Shown: positions 6,949 through 15,383, numbered from the stretch's first letter. The stretch: 43,738 bases of DNA from Kushneria aurantia DSM 21353 (GCF_000382245.1 NZ_KB907890.1:1-43738); one strand, 5' to 3'. Made by a program: numbers and translations. The notes: generated from the letters alone by a model not told the origin.

Positions 6949-8322
6949 ATGAAGATCATCATTCTGGGTGCCGGCCAGGTCGGCGGTACTCTGGCGGAAC
7001 ACCTGGCTCACGAGGACAACGACATCACGGTCGTGGATGTGGACGGCTCGCGCCTGCGCGATCTGAGCACGCGACTCGACCTGCGCACCGTGCAGGGGCA
7101 CTGCGCCTATCCTGCCACCCTGCGCGAGGCGGGCGGCGACGACGCCGACATGCTGATTGCGGTGACCAACTCCGACGAAGTCAACATGATCGCCTGCCAG
7201 GTGGCCCATACGCTGTTCAGCACCCCGACCCGCATCGCCCGGGTGCGCGCCTCCCAGTATCTGACCCGCAAGGGGCTGTTTTCGCAGGATGCCATTCCGG
7301 TCGACGTATTGATCAGCCCCGAGCAGGTGGTGACCAACCACATTCGCCGCCTGATCGAGTACCCCGGTGCCCTGCAGGTACTCGACTTCGCCGGCGGTCT
7401 GGCGCAGTTGGTGGCGGTCAAGGCCTATTACGGCGGGCCGCTGGTAGGTCAGGAGCTGGGGTTTCTGCGCCGCCATATGCCCAACGTCGACACCCGGGTG
7501 GCCGCCATCTACCGCCGCAATCGGCCCATCATGCCGCGCGGCGACACCGTCATCGAGGCCGACGACGAGGTTTTTTTCATCGCCGCACGCAAGGACATTC
7601 GTACCGTGATGGGCGAGCTGCGGCGCATCGACCGCGGTTTTCGACGGGTGATGATCGGTGGCGGCGGCAACATCGGCGAGCGGCTGGCGGAGACACTGGA
7701 GCACGACTACCAGGTCAAGATTCTTGAGCAGAACCTGGAGCGCTGTACCCACCTCTCGGAGCATCTCGACCGCACCGTGGTGCTGCACGGCAGCGCCACC
7801 AGCAAGCGGCTGCTGCTGGAAGAAAACATCGAGGAGTGCGATATCTTCTGCGCCCTGACCAACGACGACGAGGTCAATGTGATGTCGTCGATGCTGGCCA
7901 AGCGGCTGGGCGCCAAGAAGGTGCTGACCCTGATCAACAACCCCGCCTATGTCGACCTGGTGCAGGGCGGCGAGATCGATATCGCCATCTCGCCGCAGCA
8001 GGCCACCATCGGCAGCCTGCTGACCCATGTGCGCCGTGGCGATATCGTCAACGTACACTCGCTGCGCCGTGGTGCCGCCGAAGCGATCGAGGCGATCGCC
8101 CACGGCGACTCGCGCTCCTCACGGGTAGTGGGCCACACCATCGGCGAGATCAAGTGGCCCGAGGGAGTCAGCGTGGGCGCCATCGTGCGCGGCCGCGAGG
8201 TGCTGATGGCCCACGGCGACATTACCATTCAGACCGATGACCACGTGATTCTGTTCGTGGTCGACAAGCGCCGCCTCAAGGACGTGGAGCGGCTTTTCCA
8301 GGTAGGGCTGAGCTTTTTCTGA
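6949..8322 (+). CDS. trkA: Trk potassium uptake system NAD-binding regulatory subunit
   Basis: This 457-residue protein has the usual TrkA length with two RCK modules. Rossmann glycine motifs appear at residues 7-13 (GAGQVGG) and about 237-243 (GGGGNIG), each followed by a TrkA-C region. TrkA binds nucleotide and gates the TrkH/TrkG potassium channel at the inner membrane, which is central to osmoadaptation. ATG 6949 ([10 protein letters not shown]) is the family start; an upstream in-frame GTG at 6850 is not needed. The last 143 bp are duplicated exactly at 10718-10860. No trkH is in the window. Confidence 0.95.
   Translation: MKIIILGAGQVGGTLAEHLAHEDNDITVVDVDGSRLRDLSTRLDLRTVQGHCAYPATLREAGGDDADMLIAVTNSDEVNMIACQVAHTLFSTPTRIARVRASQYLTRKGLFSQDAIPVDVLISPEQVVTNHIRRLIEYPGALQVLDFAGGLAQLVAVKAYYGGPLVGQELGFLRRHMPNVDTRVAAIYRRNRPIMPRGDTVIEADDEVFFIAARKDIRTVMGELRRIDRGFRRVMIGGGGNIGERLAETLEHDYQVKILEQNLERCTHLSEHLDRTVVLHGSATSKRLLLEENIEECDIFCALTNDDEVNVMSSMLAKRLGAKKVLTLINNPAYVDLVQGGEIDIAISPQQATIGSLLTHVRRGDIVNVHSLRRGAAEAIEAIAHGDSRSSRVVGHTIGEIKWPEGVSVGAIVRGREVLMAHGDITIQTDDHVILFVVDKRRLKDVERLFQVGLSFF
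8180..8322 (+). repeat. 143-bp direct repeat, copy 1 (native trkA 3' end)
   Basis: Bases 8180-8322 are identical to 10718-10860, as read by eye. Identity begins inside codon 411 of trkA and ends at the stop codon. Sequences on both outer sides differ. The copies bracket a 2.4-kb insert with tetR, an MFS gene and an SDR fragment. Confidence 0.95.
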
Positions 8323-8482
8323 ACTCTACCGGCCGCCCATGAGGGTGCCACACAAAGGCCGGATGGATGATCAGAACGGCGTCGGCGACGCCACGGACAG
8401 AAGATTGGCACAAGCAATTCTTTACCAATCGATAAAATACTGATCTAATCACGTCCATGAAAGGCGCTGAAGGAGAGCCACC

Positions 8483-9061
8483 ATGAGCGGAAGACCCAAA
8501 GAATACGACGATACAGCCGTCATGGACGCCGCAATGGATGTTTTCTGGACGAAAGGTTATGAAGCCAGTTCAACGCAGGAATTGTGTGAGCGTACAGGTC
8601 TGGGGCGTGGCAGTTTCTACCATGCCTTTGGCAGTAAGCAGAACCTCTATGAGCAGGCATTACGTCACTACCAGGAGTTGGGGCTCAAGGCGCAGACCGA
8701 AATTCTCAATGGCCCCGGTACCGCCAGGGAGCGATTGCAGGCGCTATTGCAGTGGGGCGTGGATGGCGACCTGAACTCCCGGGGCCGCAGCTGCATGGCT
8801 CTGTTTTCCGTCATGGAGCGCAGTAATAAAGATCCGGTGATCGAACGGATAAACCGCTCCTATGTCAACAGACTGGAGGCAGTGGTTTGCCATGTCATCG
8901 CCGTCGGCCAACGCAATGGAGAGCTTGCCAACGAACAGCCTGCCCTGGAAGTCGCACGCGCATTCCTGGCCAGTTACTACGGGCTGCGCATCCTTGGACA
9001 ATCCATGCCGGACCGCGCATTCCTGTCCGATGTGCTACAGGGGACAATCGCCAGACTCTAA
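8483..9061 (+). CDS. TetR/AcrR-family regulator
   Basis: This 192-residue protein has an N-terminal TetR helix-turn-helix (TQELCERTGLGRGSFYHAFG, about residues 32-51) and an alpha-helical ligand-binding C-terminal part. AAGGAGAG lies just before the ATG. It is followed by a hairpin terminator and then an MFS exporter on the same strand, with a palindrome between them that could be its operator. It probably represses that exporter, which is typical for the family. Base composition of this insert looks less GC-rich than trkA, consistent with acquisition. Confidence 0.88.
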   Translation: MSGRPKEYDDTAVMDAAMDVFWTKGYEASSTQELCERTGLGRGSFYHAFGSKQNLYEQALRHYQELGLKAQTEILNGPGTARERLQALLQWGVDGDLNSRGRSCMALFSVMERSNKDPVIERINRSYVNRLEAVVCHVIAVGQRNGELANEQPALEVARAFLASYYGLRILGQSMPDRAFLSDVLQGTIARL

Positions 9062-9074
9062 ATGCAGATGCTTG

Positions 9075-9097
9075 CCGGCCAGTGGGCCGGTTCTTTT
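9075..9097 (+). terminator. Terminator after the tetR gene
   Basis: 6-bp perfect stem ccggcc/ggccgg with loop agtg, followed by ttctttt, 13 bp after the tetR stop. Confidence 0.6.
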
Positions 9098-9107
9098 CGA
9101 TCAATTT

Positions 9108-9123
9108 TGTACTTATAGGTACA
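9108..9123. promoter_or_regulatory. Putative TetR operator before the MFS gene
   Basis: The palindrome TGTAC-ttatag-GTACA lies between the tetR terminator and the MFS ribosome site (GAGGGGA). Symmetric half-sites of this size and spacing are typical for TetR/AcrR regulators. I did not find the same palindrome upstream of tetR, so autoregulation is not indicated. Confidence 0.5.
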
Positions 9124-9142
9124 CTTTAGAGGGGAATTTGCC

Positions 9143-10312
9143 ATGCCATTGGCAGTTTACATGCTGGGGTTGACGATTTTTTCCTTGACCACTTCGGAAT
9201 TCATGGTTGCCGGCATGATGCCGTCGCTGACACAGGCATTTGACGTGTCGGTGACGCAGATCGGCCACCTCATCTCGCTCTATGCCATTGGCATGGTTAT
9301 AGGGGGACCGCTGCTCACCTGCGGCCTGCTGACACTGCGCATACCCAACAGGAAGGCGCTGCTATGGCTGCTGGGCTTCTATGCAGTCGCTCAAGCGGTG
9401 GCCGCGTCCGCAACCAGCTACGACATCATGGCCATCGCCCGAGTTGCCACGGGCGTGGCCGGTTCAGCGTGCTTTGGCGTATCGTTGGCGATCTGCGCCG
9501 AAATTGCAGCTGCCGAATCACGGGGACGCGCCGCGTCCATCGTGATCGGCGGACTGATGCTGGCAACGGTGCTGGGCGTTCCCATTGCCACGGTCATCGA
9601 CCAGCACTGGGGCTGGCGCGCCAGTTTCTGGCTGGTGGTCGCTCTGAGCGTGCTTTGTGCCACGGCCATCATTTTCCTGGTGCCCTGCTCCAGGGCTTCC
9701 GAAACAGTCAGCCCGGCTGTGGAGCTTGCAGAGTTCAGGAACCGGCATCTATGGGCGGCCTATGCCACCAGCGGGCTGATTATTGGCGCGACCTTCGCAG
9801 CTTTCAGCTATTTCACCCCGATCCTGACCGAGGTGACCGGCTTCGCTACTGCCTCGATACCCTGGCTGCTGGGAATCTACGGCGCGGCGAATGTCGTGGG
9901 CAATATGGTCGTGGGGCGCTATGCGGACAAGCACACCATGCCCATCATGGCGTGGGGCCTGATCGTGCTGGGCGCCGCCCTGGCGGTGTTTGCCCTCTTT
10001 GCTCAAAACCAGGCCTTGAGCCTTGCCGCACTGATCGTGATCGGCCTGGTCGGTGTTCCGATGAATCCCGCCATGATCGCCCGCGTCATGAAGACCGCTC
10101 ACCCGGGCGCGCTGGTCAATACCGTCCATACCTCGGTCATCAACATCGGTCTTGGCCTCGGTACCTGGATCGGCGGCCTGGGCATTTCGGCTGGCCTCGG
10201 AATCCGCTCGCCACTGTGGGTCGCTGTTGCCCTGGCGGTTCTCGGCCTGCTCAGCCTGCTGCCCTATCTCGCGCGAAAAACCGCGAACGGCACGCCGTGC
10301 GCCGATCAATAG
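9143..10312 (+). CDS. MFS transporter, DHA1 family exporter
   Basis: This 389-residue protein has about 12 hydrophobic segments. Residues 12-25 (FSLTTSEFMVAGMM) carry the SEF-xxxGxxP-like signature of the arabinose/chloramphenicol/drug-efflux branch. It is related to, but clearly not a copy of, the exporter at 3598-4776. GAGGGGA lies 8-14 bp before the ATG. Its neighbours are a TetR gene upstream and a broken SDR gene downstream, so the original cassette may have been regulator, exporter and dehydrogenase. Substrate unknown. Confidence 0.87.
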   Translation: MPLAVYMLGLTIFSLTTSEFMVAGMMPSLTQAFDVSVTQIGHLISLYAIGMVIGGPLLTCGLLTLRIPNRKALLWLLGFYAVAQAVAASATSYDIMAIARVATGVAGSACFGVSLAICAEIAAAESRGRAASIVIGGLMLATVLGVPIATVIDQHWGWRASFWLVVALSVLCATAIIFLVPCSRASETVSPAVELAEFRNRHLWAAYATSGLIIGATFAAFSYFTPILTEVTGFATASIPWLLGIYGAANVVGNMVVGRYADKHTMPIMAWGLIVLGAALAVFALFAQNQALSLAALIVIGLVGVPMNPAMIARVMKTAHPGALVNTVHTSVINIGLGLGTWIGGLGISAGLGIRSPLWVAVALAVLGLLSLLPYLARKTANGTPCADQ

Positions 10313-10440
10313 TATTGCTTATGGCCGTCGGTCCATGGCCGACCAGAAGAAACACTCAATTCACAGTCCGGAATTGTTTGACCACCGCAATGAAACCTTT
10401 ACAGAAGGTTGGTTGCTCTCAAGGTGAGGGAGGTTGCACC

Positions 10441-10717
10441 TTGCATGACTTTTCAGGGAAGACTGTCCTGATTACCGGGGCTGGTTCCGGAATCGCCCGT
10501 AGCGTGGCATTGGCCTTCGGAGCTGCCGGCGCACGTATCATACTGTTGGGTCGGAGAGTCACCGAACTGAAGGAAACGGCAACGCTCATCCCCGGATCGG
10601 CTGAGGCCGTCCGTTTCATGCCTGTTGACATTACTGACGAAACTTCCGTGGATAAGTTCTTCAGTTCGGTCAACAGTATAAATGCGGCGCCTCCATCTAG
10701 TTACCGGGGTCTTGAAA
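10441..10717 (+). pseudogene. Short-chain dehydrogenase, N-terminal fragment fused to a trkA tail
   Basis: The reading frame encodes the Rossmann start of an SDR: FSGKTVLITGAGSGIARS carries the TGxxxGI cofactor motif, and a later MPVDITDET gives the conserved Asp segment. Similarity ends near 10680, before the NNAG and YxxxK motifs, so it cannot be active. The frame then runs unbroken into the duplicated trkA 3' end and stops at 10860, giving a chimera of 139 residues if TTG 10441 is used. GAGGGAGG lies 8 bp before that TTG; an in-frame ATG at 10390 is the alternative start. Confidence 0.75.
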
Positions 10718-10860
10718 CCATCGTGCGCGGCCGCGAGGTGCTGATGGCCCACGGCGACATTACCATTCAGACCGATGACCACGTGATTCTGTTCGTGGTC
10801 GACAAGCGCCGCCTCAAGGACGTGGAGCGGCTTTTCCAGGTAGGGCTGAGCTTTTTCTGA
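10718..10860 (+). repeat. 143-bp direct repeat, copy 2 (isolated trkA 3' end)
   Basis: Exact copy of 8180-8322, in the same reading frame as the preceding SDR fragment. It ends at the TGA, 8 bp before the stop of the convergent antitoxin gene. It marks the right border of the insert. Confidence 0.95.
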
Positions 10861-10868
10861 CGAAGCAC

Positions 10869-11159
10869 TCAGCCGAGATCGCGCAGCGCCTCGGGGTGTC
10901 TGGCAGCCACCCGGAGCAGCGTCAGCGCCGCGCCGGTAGGTGCACGCCGGCCCTGCTCCCACTCCTGCAGGGTGCGCTTGCTCACCCCCAGCAGCTCGGC
11001 AAAGGCAAGCTGTGAAAGCCCCATGCGGTGGCGCGCCTGCGCGGCGGTGGAGACCTCCATCCGAGTTACCCGCGCCGCTTCGCCGCGCTTCATCTGGCGC
11101 ACCGATTCAAGCAGCTTTTCACCCAGCTCCTCTCCGGTCATGGTGTTATCTTCACGCAT
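10869..11159 (-). CDS. HigA-type helix-turn-helix antitoxin
   Basis: This 96-residue protein has an XRE-type HTH (MGLSQLAFAELLGVSKRTLQ, about residues 46-65) followed by WEQGRRAPTG, the signature of HigA/NadS antitoxins. The ATG at 11159 overlaps the end of the toxin gene by 8 bp, so the two are translationally coupled. It would bind and neutralise the toxin and repress the operon through the palindrome at 11467-11483. A second Met at codon 7 is a possible start. Confidence 0.85.
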   Translation of the reverse strand: MREDNTMTGEELGEKLLESVRQMKRGEAARVTRMEVSTAAQARHRMGLSQLAFAELLGVSKRTLQEWEQGRRAPTGAALTLLRVAARHPEALRDLG

Positions 11160-11457
11160 ACTCGATAGACTCCCTGATCGCTTTCAGGATCACGGCCGGA
11201 ATATCGCCGCGAACCGCTTTGGCGTAAATCACCAACAGCCAGATTTCACCGTTGGCGAGCCGGTTATAATAGATGACCCTTATCTTGCCCATGCCGCGGC
11301 GCATCCAGCGTATCTTGCGACAACCGCCGGAGCCGGGCACTACGCTACCTGCCTCGGGATTTTCGGACAAAAAGGCGAAAAACTTACCCCGTTCATCTTC
11401 CGACCAGAGGGTTCGCGCATCAGTCTCGAACAGCGGGGTTTCGATAAGAGTATACAT
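11152..11457 (-). CDS. HigB/RelE-family toxin
   Basis: This 101-residue protein is of the RelE superfamily, HigB-2-like branch. Characteristic pieces are FETDARTLWSEDER near the N-terminus, GSGGCRKIRWMRRGMGKIRV in the centre and GEIWLLVIYAKAVRGDIP near the end. Such toxins are ribosome-dependent mRNA endonucleases. Toxin-first gene order and overlap with the HTH antitoxin fit the higBA layout. The ATG at 11457 lies 7 bp downstream of a promoter -10 element, so the transcript may be nearly leaderless. Confidence 0.85.
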   Translation of the reverse strand: MYTLIETPLFETDARTLWSEDERGKFFAFLSENPEAGSVVPGSGGCRKIRWMRRGMGKIRVIYYNRLANGEIWLLVIYAKAVRGDIPAVILKAIRESIEYA

Positions 11458-11463
11458 GACTCG

Positions 11464-11492
11464 ATAATACGTCCCTGACGTATAAGGGACAA
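11464..11492 (-). promoter_or_regulatory. higBA-type promoter with embedded operator
   Basis: On the minus strand TTGTCC (11492-11487) and TATTAT (11469-11464) are 17 bp apart, matching -35 and -10 elements at 4/6 and 5/6. Between and overlapping them lies a perfect palindrome, ATACGTC-CCT-GACGTAT (11467-11483). This is well placed for repression by the antitoxin or the toxin-antitoxin complex. Confidence 0.65.
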
Positions 11493-11601
11493 GATTTTCC
11501 CGCATCGCAGCTCGCTGAGGCAGCGCTTGCGCCCTTTTGTCTACGGCCGCCGCTTCAGCGATAATCATCTCGAACACGGGCAGCAGAACTCGCCCGCCAT
11601 C

Positions 11602-12840
11602 ATGACTTCCAGCCCGCGAGTGACCATGAGCGACACATCCCGGGGGCCGCGCGAGGGCCTCGATCTCGGCACCCACCATCTCGAACTGTTGGGCACCGCC
11701 CACGTCTCCCGTGAAAGCGCCGATGAGGTGCGTGAACTGATCCGCTCCGGCGAGTTCGACGCCGTGGCTATCGAGCTGTGCGCCTCGCGCTATCAGAGCC
11801 TGGTCGAACCGGATGCGATGGCGAAGCTCGATCTCTTCCAGGTGCTCAAGCAGGGCAAGGCCGGCATGGTGGCCGCCAGCCTGGCGCTGGGCGCCTTCCA
11901 GCAGCGGGTCGCAGCGCAGTCCGGCATCGAGCCGGGGGCGGAGATGCGCGCCGCAGTGGAAGAGAGTCATCAGGCGCAGCTGCCGCTCTACCTGATCGAT
12001 CGTGAGCTGGGCGTGACCCTCAAGCGCATCTATCGCAACGTGCCCTGGTACCAGCGTTTCGCGCTGATGTCGGGACTGGTGGGCAGCGTACTGTCGCGTC
12101 AGAAGGTCTCCAGCGAGGAGATCGAGCGGCTCAAGGAGGGCGACGTGCTGGAGTCCACCTTCGCCGAGTTCGCCCAGCAGTCGCAGAGCCTCTATGCGCC
12201 GCTGATCAGCGAGCGCGACCGCTACATGGCGCTCAAGCTGGTCGAGGCGCTGCCGGAGGGTGGCGCAAGGCGGGTACTGGTGGTGATCGGCGCCGGCCAC
12301 CTGAAGGGCATGAGCGGCCATCTGCGCGAGTTCAACGAGGCACCGCCAACGCTGCAGGCAGCCCAAAGTGAGCGCGAAACGCTGGAAACCACGGCACCGC
12401 CGAGCCGCGTCTGGAAACTGCTGCCGTGGCTGATCGTGGTGCTGATACTGGCCGGCTTCGCGCTGGGCTTCAGCCGCAATACCGAGCTGGGCTGGACACT
12501 GGTGCTCGAGTGGGTACTGATCAACGGCGTGCTGTCGGCGCTGGGGGCGCTGATCGCGCTGGCTCATCCGCTGACAGTGGTTACCGCCTTTGTCGCCGCG
12601 CCGCTCACCTCGCTCAATCCCACCGTGGGGGTGGGCATGGTGGTCGCAGGTGCAGAGCTCTATCTGCGCCGTCCCACAGTGGGCGATTTCTCCGCCCTGC
12701 GCCGCGATGTCAGCCACTGGCGCGGCTGGTGGCGCAACCGGGTGGCGCGCACCCTGCTGGTCTTTCTGTTCGCCACCATCGGCTCCGCCGCCGCCACCTG
12801 GATCGCCGGACTGCGCATCGCCGGTCAGCTGTTTGGCTGA
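11602..12840 (+). CDS. TraB/PrgY-family membrane protein
   Basis: This protein of about 412 residues has an N-terminal TraB domain, recognised by HLELLGTAHVSRES near residue 25 and by conserved AIELCASRY. The C-terminal third is hydrophobic, with several membrane segments (from WLIVVLILAGFALGF on). The family was named for pheromone-shutdown proteins of enterococcal plasmids; its role in Proteobacteria is not established. The start is uncertain: ATG 11602, ATG 11626 or an upstream in-frame start at 11527; none has a strong ribosome site. It is divergent from higBA. Confidence 0.78.
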   Translation: MTSSPRVTMSDTSRGPREGLDLGTHHLELLGTAHVSRESADEVRELIRSGEFDAVAIELCASRYQSLVEPDAMAKLDLFQVLKQGKAGMVAASLALGAFQQRVAAQSGIEPGAEMRAAVEESHQAQLPLYLIDRELGVTLKRIYRNVPWYQRFALMSGLVGSVLSRQKVSSEEIERLKEGDVLESTFAEFAQQSQSLYAPLISERDRYMALKLVEALPEGGARRVLVVIGAGHLKGMSGHLREFNEAPPTLQAAQSERETLETTAPPSRVWKLLPWLIVVLILAGFALGFSRNTELGWTLVLEWVLINGVLSALGALIALAHPLTVVTAFVAAPLTSLNPTVGVGMVVAGAELYLRRPTVGDFSALRRDVSHWRGWWRNRVARTLLVFLFATIGSAAATWIAGLRIAGQLFG

Positions 12841-12873
12841 GCGGCGCAGCGCACGGTCGCGGAATTTCAGGAT

Positions 12874-13584
12874 TCAGCGCTGCTCTGCCCGTCGCGCCAG
12901 CAGTCGCTCGGCGGCGTCGGACAGGCAGGGCGTACCGGCGTCGCGACGGGCGGCGGCATACTGATCGTTGAAAACGGTGAAGTAGTCATCGAGCACTGCC
13001 GCCGCCTGGCTGTCACCGATACGCGACAGCAGCTCGGCGGCCACTTCGGCAGTACAGAGGTGCTCGGGGCTGGCCGCTTTGCGCAACCGATAGCGGGTTT
13101 GACGCGCGCTGTGCAGGGGCACTACCGGCAGCGCAGCGAGGTAATCACTGCGGCGAAACATGCGTCGTGCCTGGCGCCAGGTGCCGTCGAGCAGAATCAG
13201 TACCGGTATGCGCTCGCTTGACGCCACTCGTTGCGGGCCGACCACCCGATGGCGATAGTCGTCATTGTCGTCGGGAAACACCACGAAGGGCTCGAAACGC
13301 TCATCGGCAAGCGCCGTCAGCAGCGCCGGGTCGGGTTCGGTACGCGACCACTGAAAGACCCGGGTATGCTCGATGCAGTCGCCGATCAGGCGGCCGGTGT
13401 TGGTGGGCTTGTAGTGCTCGATACGGTGGGTGATCAGCCAGATATGGGTGCGGGTCGCCACCCGCACCCGGTAGGCGCAGATACAGTGCAGGCGCGGCAT
13501 GCGGCACGCCTCGCAGCGGCTGGCAAAGCTGCCCCGCGCCCGAAAGGGGCGCGAAGGCGCCTCGGGATCGTAACCTTCGCTCAT
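12874..13584 (-). CDS. tapT: DTW-domain tRNA-uridine aminocarboxypropyltransferase
   Basis: This 236-residue protein has the DTW domain: the cysteine motif RCEACRMPRLHCIC near residues 23-36 and the signature DGTWRQARRM in the middle. The family (YfiP/TapT) transfers the 3-amino-3-carboxypropyl group of SAM to U47 of tRNA, making acp3U. The start codon overlaps the stop of the upstream BASS transporter gene by 4 bp (ATGA), so they form one transcription unit. The symbol is by family and is likely rather than proven. Confidence 0.82.
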   Translation of the reverse strand: MSEGYDPEAPSRPFRARGSFASRCEACRMPRLHCICAYRVRVATRTHIWLITHRIEHYKPTNTGRLIGDCIEHTRVFQWSRTEPDPALLTALADERFEPFVVFPDDNDDYRHRVVGPQRVASSERIPVLILLDGTWRQARRMFRRSDYLAALPVVPLHSARQTRYRLRKAASPEHLCTAEVAAELLSRIGDSQAAAVLDDYFTVFNDQYAAARRDAGTPCLSDAAERLLARRAEQR

Positions 13585-14522
13585 GACGCGGTGACATTCT
13601 CACGCGTGCCGGTGTGCGCCGCGCGACGTTTCCACCAGGCGGCCAGCAGCGAACCCGAGATGTTGTGCCACACCGAGAAAAGCGCCCCGGGCAGCGCCGC
13701 CGCGGCGGGGAAGAAGGTGGTCGCCAGCGACACCGCCAACCCCGAGTTCTGCATGCCGACCTCGATGGACACCGCGCGGCTGTCGCGCTCGTCGAGCCCG
13801 AACAGGCGCGCCACCCAGAAGCCGCCGGCCAGTCCGCAGGCGTTGTGCAGCATCACCGCCAGCGCCACCAGCGGTCCCAGACTCGTCAGCCGGTCGGCGT
13901 TGAGTGCCACCACGATAGCGATGATCACGACGATGGCGGCCATGGCGACACTCGCCAACGCCGGCTCGATGCGCCGGATAGTGCCGGCGAAGCAATGGTG
14001 ACAGAGCGACCCCAGGGCGATGGGCGCGATCACCAGTCTGGCGATGCTCCACAGCATGCCGACCACCGGAATCTCGATGCTGGTGCCCAGCCAGGCCCAC
14101 ACCAGCAGTGGCGTCATGGCGACCGACAGCAGCGTCGAGACCAGCGTCATGCTGACCGACAGCGCCACATTGCCACCGGCCAGCCAGGTCATGACGTTGG
14201 AGGCAGTGCCACCGGCGGTAGCCCCCACCAGCATCATGCCCACCGTCAGCGCCGACGACAGTCCCAGCAGATGAGAGATGACGAAGGCGGCTGCGGGCAT
14301 CAGCGCAAACTGCAGCACCAGCCCGATCAGCACCGCCTTCGGCGAGCGCGCCACGGCGGCGAAGTCATGGCGCGACAGCGTCAGCCCCATGGTGAACATG
14401 ATCAGCGCCAGCAGTGGCTGGATCAGATGGCTCAGCGCGCTGAACGCCTCGGGCATCAGCGCCGCCAGCACGGCAGCGGCGATCGCCCAGAGTGGAAAGA
14501 GTCGATTGATGGTTTCGAACAT
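13581..14522 (-). CDS. BASS-family sodium-coupled transporter
   Basis: This 313-residue integral membrane protein has about nine or ten hydrophobic segments. The stretches GATAGGTASNVMTWLAGGN and later VEVGMQNSGLA-like (EVGMQNSGLAVS) are the conserved crossover motifs of the bile acid:sodium symporter family, where sodium and substrate bind. Bacterial members move organic anions or keto acids; substrate unknown here. It is translationally coupled to the DTW gene downstream. Confidence 0.88.
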   Translation of the reverse strand: MFETINRLFPLWAIAAAVLAALMPEAFSALSHLIQPLLALIMFTMGLTLSRHDFAAVARSPKAVLIGLVLQFALMPAAAFVISHLLGLSSALTVGMMLVGATAGGTASNVMTWLAGGNVALSVSMTLVSTLLSVAMTPLLVWAWLGTSIEIPVVGMLWSIARLVIAPIALGSLCHHCFAGTIRRIEPALASVAMAAIVVIIAIVVALNADRLTSLGPLVALAVMLHNACGLAGGFWVARLFGLDERDSRAVSIEVGMQNSGLAVSLATTFFPAAAALPGALFSVWHNISGSLLAAWWKRRAAHTGTRENVTAS

Positions 14523-14654
14523 GGGGCTGGCTCTATGCAGAACAGGCGGTAATGACCGCGCGCGGACAGGGTGATCTCAACGGCTGCGAGGGTAACCGAA
14601 CACGGCTCCCGCCGCGCCTGGCCAAAGGTGTCACGATGGCGCCGACGGGCGCTG

Positions 14655-15383
14655 TCAGGCGGTGTCGAAATCCACCGCCGCGGGCTTCACCAGCCGGCCC
14701 TGCTGGTGCCAGAAATCACACAGATGGCGCACGCCACGCGTGGCACTGCCACAGATGGGCACCACACCGTTGCTGACCAGCGACGCCGCGCCCGGATCGA
14801 CCAGCACGCGCGGTGCGTCGAGCGGCGCCTCATCGAGCAGCATCGACGCCGGCGTCACCGCCAGCGAGGTGCCGACAATCAGCAGCAGATCGGCTTCGGC
14901 GACGATATCGCAGGCGGTGGCGTAGAGCGGCACGTTTTCGCCGAACCACACCACATGCGGGCGCAGCTGCGAGCCGCTGTCGCAGTGATCGCCCATGTCG
15001 ATGTTCTGGTCGTCATCGAGGCGATAGACCAGCCGAGGGTCGCGGGTCGAGCGCGCCTTGAGCAGTTCGCCGTGCAGATGCAGCACGTCGCGCGAGCCGG
15101 CACGCTCGTGCAGGTCGTCGATGTTCTGGGTAATGATGCTGACGCGAAAATCCTGCGCCAGCTCGGCCAGCGCCAGGTGGGCGGCGTTGGGGTTGGCGGC
15201 GCGCATCTGAGCACGGCGCTGATTGTAGAACTTCAACACGGTGTGCGGATCGCGGGCCCAGGCTTCCGGGGTCGCGACATCCTCGACCCGGTGGTTCTCC
15301 CACAGGCCATCGCCGTCGCGAAAGGTTTTAATACCACTTTCGGCGCTGATTCCGGCGCCGGTCAGCACAACCAGGCGAGACAT
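14655..15383 (-). CDS. cobB: Sirtuin NAD-dependent protein deacylase (CobB/SIRT5-like)
   Basis: This 242-residue Sir2 protein removes acyl groups from lysines using NAD. Motifs present are GAGISAESGIKTFRDGDGLW (9-28), TQNIDDLHERAG (85-96) and the catalytic H104 in LHLHGEL. Y53 and R56 (FYNQRR) match the Tyr/Arg pair that marks desuccinylase/demalonylase class III sirtuins. The small domain between about 108 and 145 has only one Cys (C134), so the usual four zinc-binding cysteines are missing. The symbol is by family. Confidence 0.88.
   Translation of the reverse strand: MSRLVVLTGAGISAESGIKTFRDGDGLWENHRVEDVATPEAWARDPHTVLKFYNQRRAQMRAANPNAAHLALAELAQDFRVSIITQNIDDLHERAGSRDVLHLHGELLKARSTRDPRLVYRLDDDQNIDMGDHCDSGSQLRPHVVWFGENVPLYATACDIVAEADLLLIVGTSLAVTPASMLLDEAPLDAPRVLVDPGAASLVSNGVVPICGSATRGVRHLCDFWHQQGRLVKPAAVDFDTA

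Noticed and set aside
6928-8103. 391-residue frame antisense to trkA
   Set aside because: Shadow of trkA with composition typical of antisense translation and no family features.
8323-8482. att-site or tRNA-like integration signal at the left edge of the insert
   Set aside because: No tRNA, no short att core apart from the 143-bp repeat and no integrase were seen, so a phage- or ICE-type integration is not claimed.
9364-10860. 498-residue plus-strand frame
   Set aside because: Most of it is an out-of-frame shadow of the MFS gene; only the end (SDR fragment plus trkA tail) is meaningful and is listed separately.
11458-12717. Upstream extension of the toxin frame, antisense to the TraB gene
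   Set aside because: Only the last 101 codons match the RelE/HigB family and they have their own promoter and start. The extension is antisense noise.
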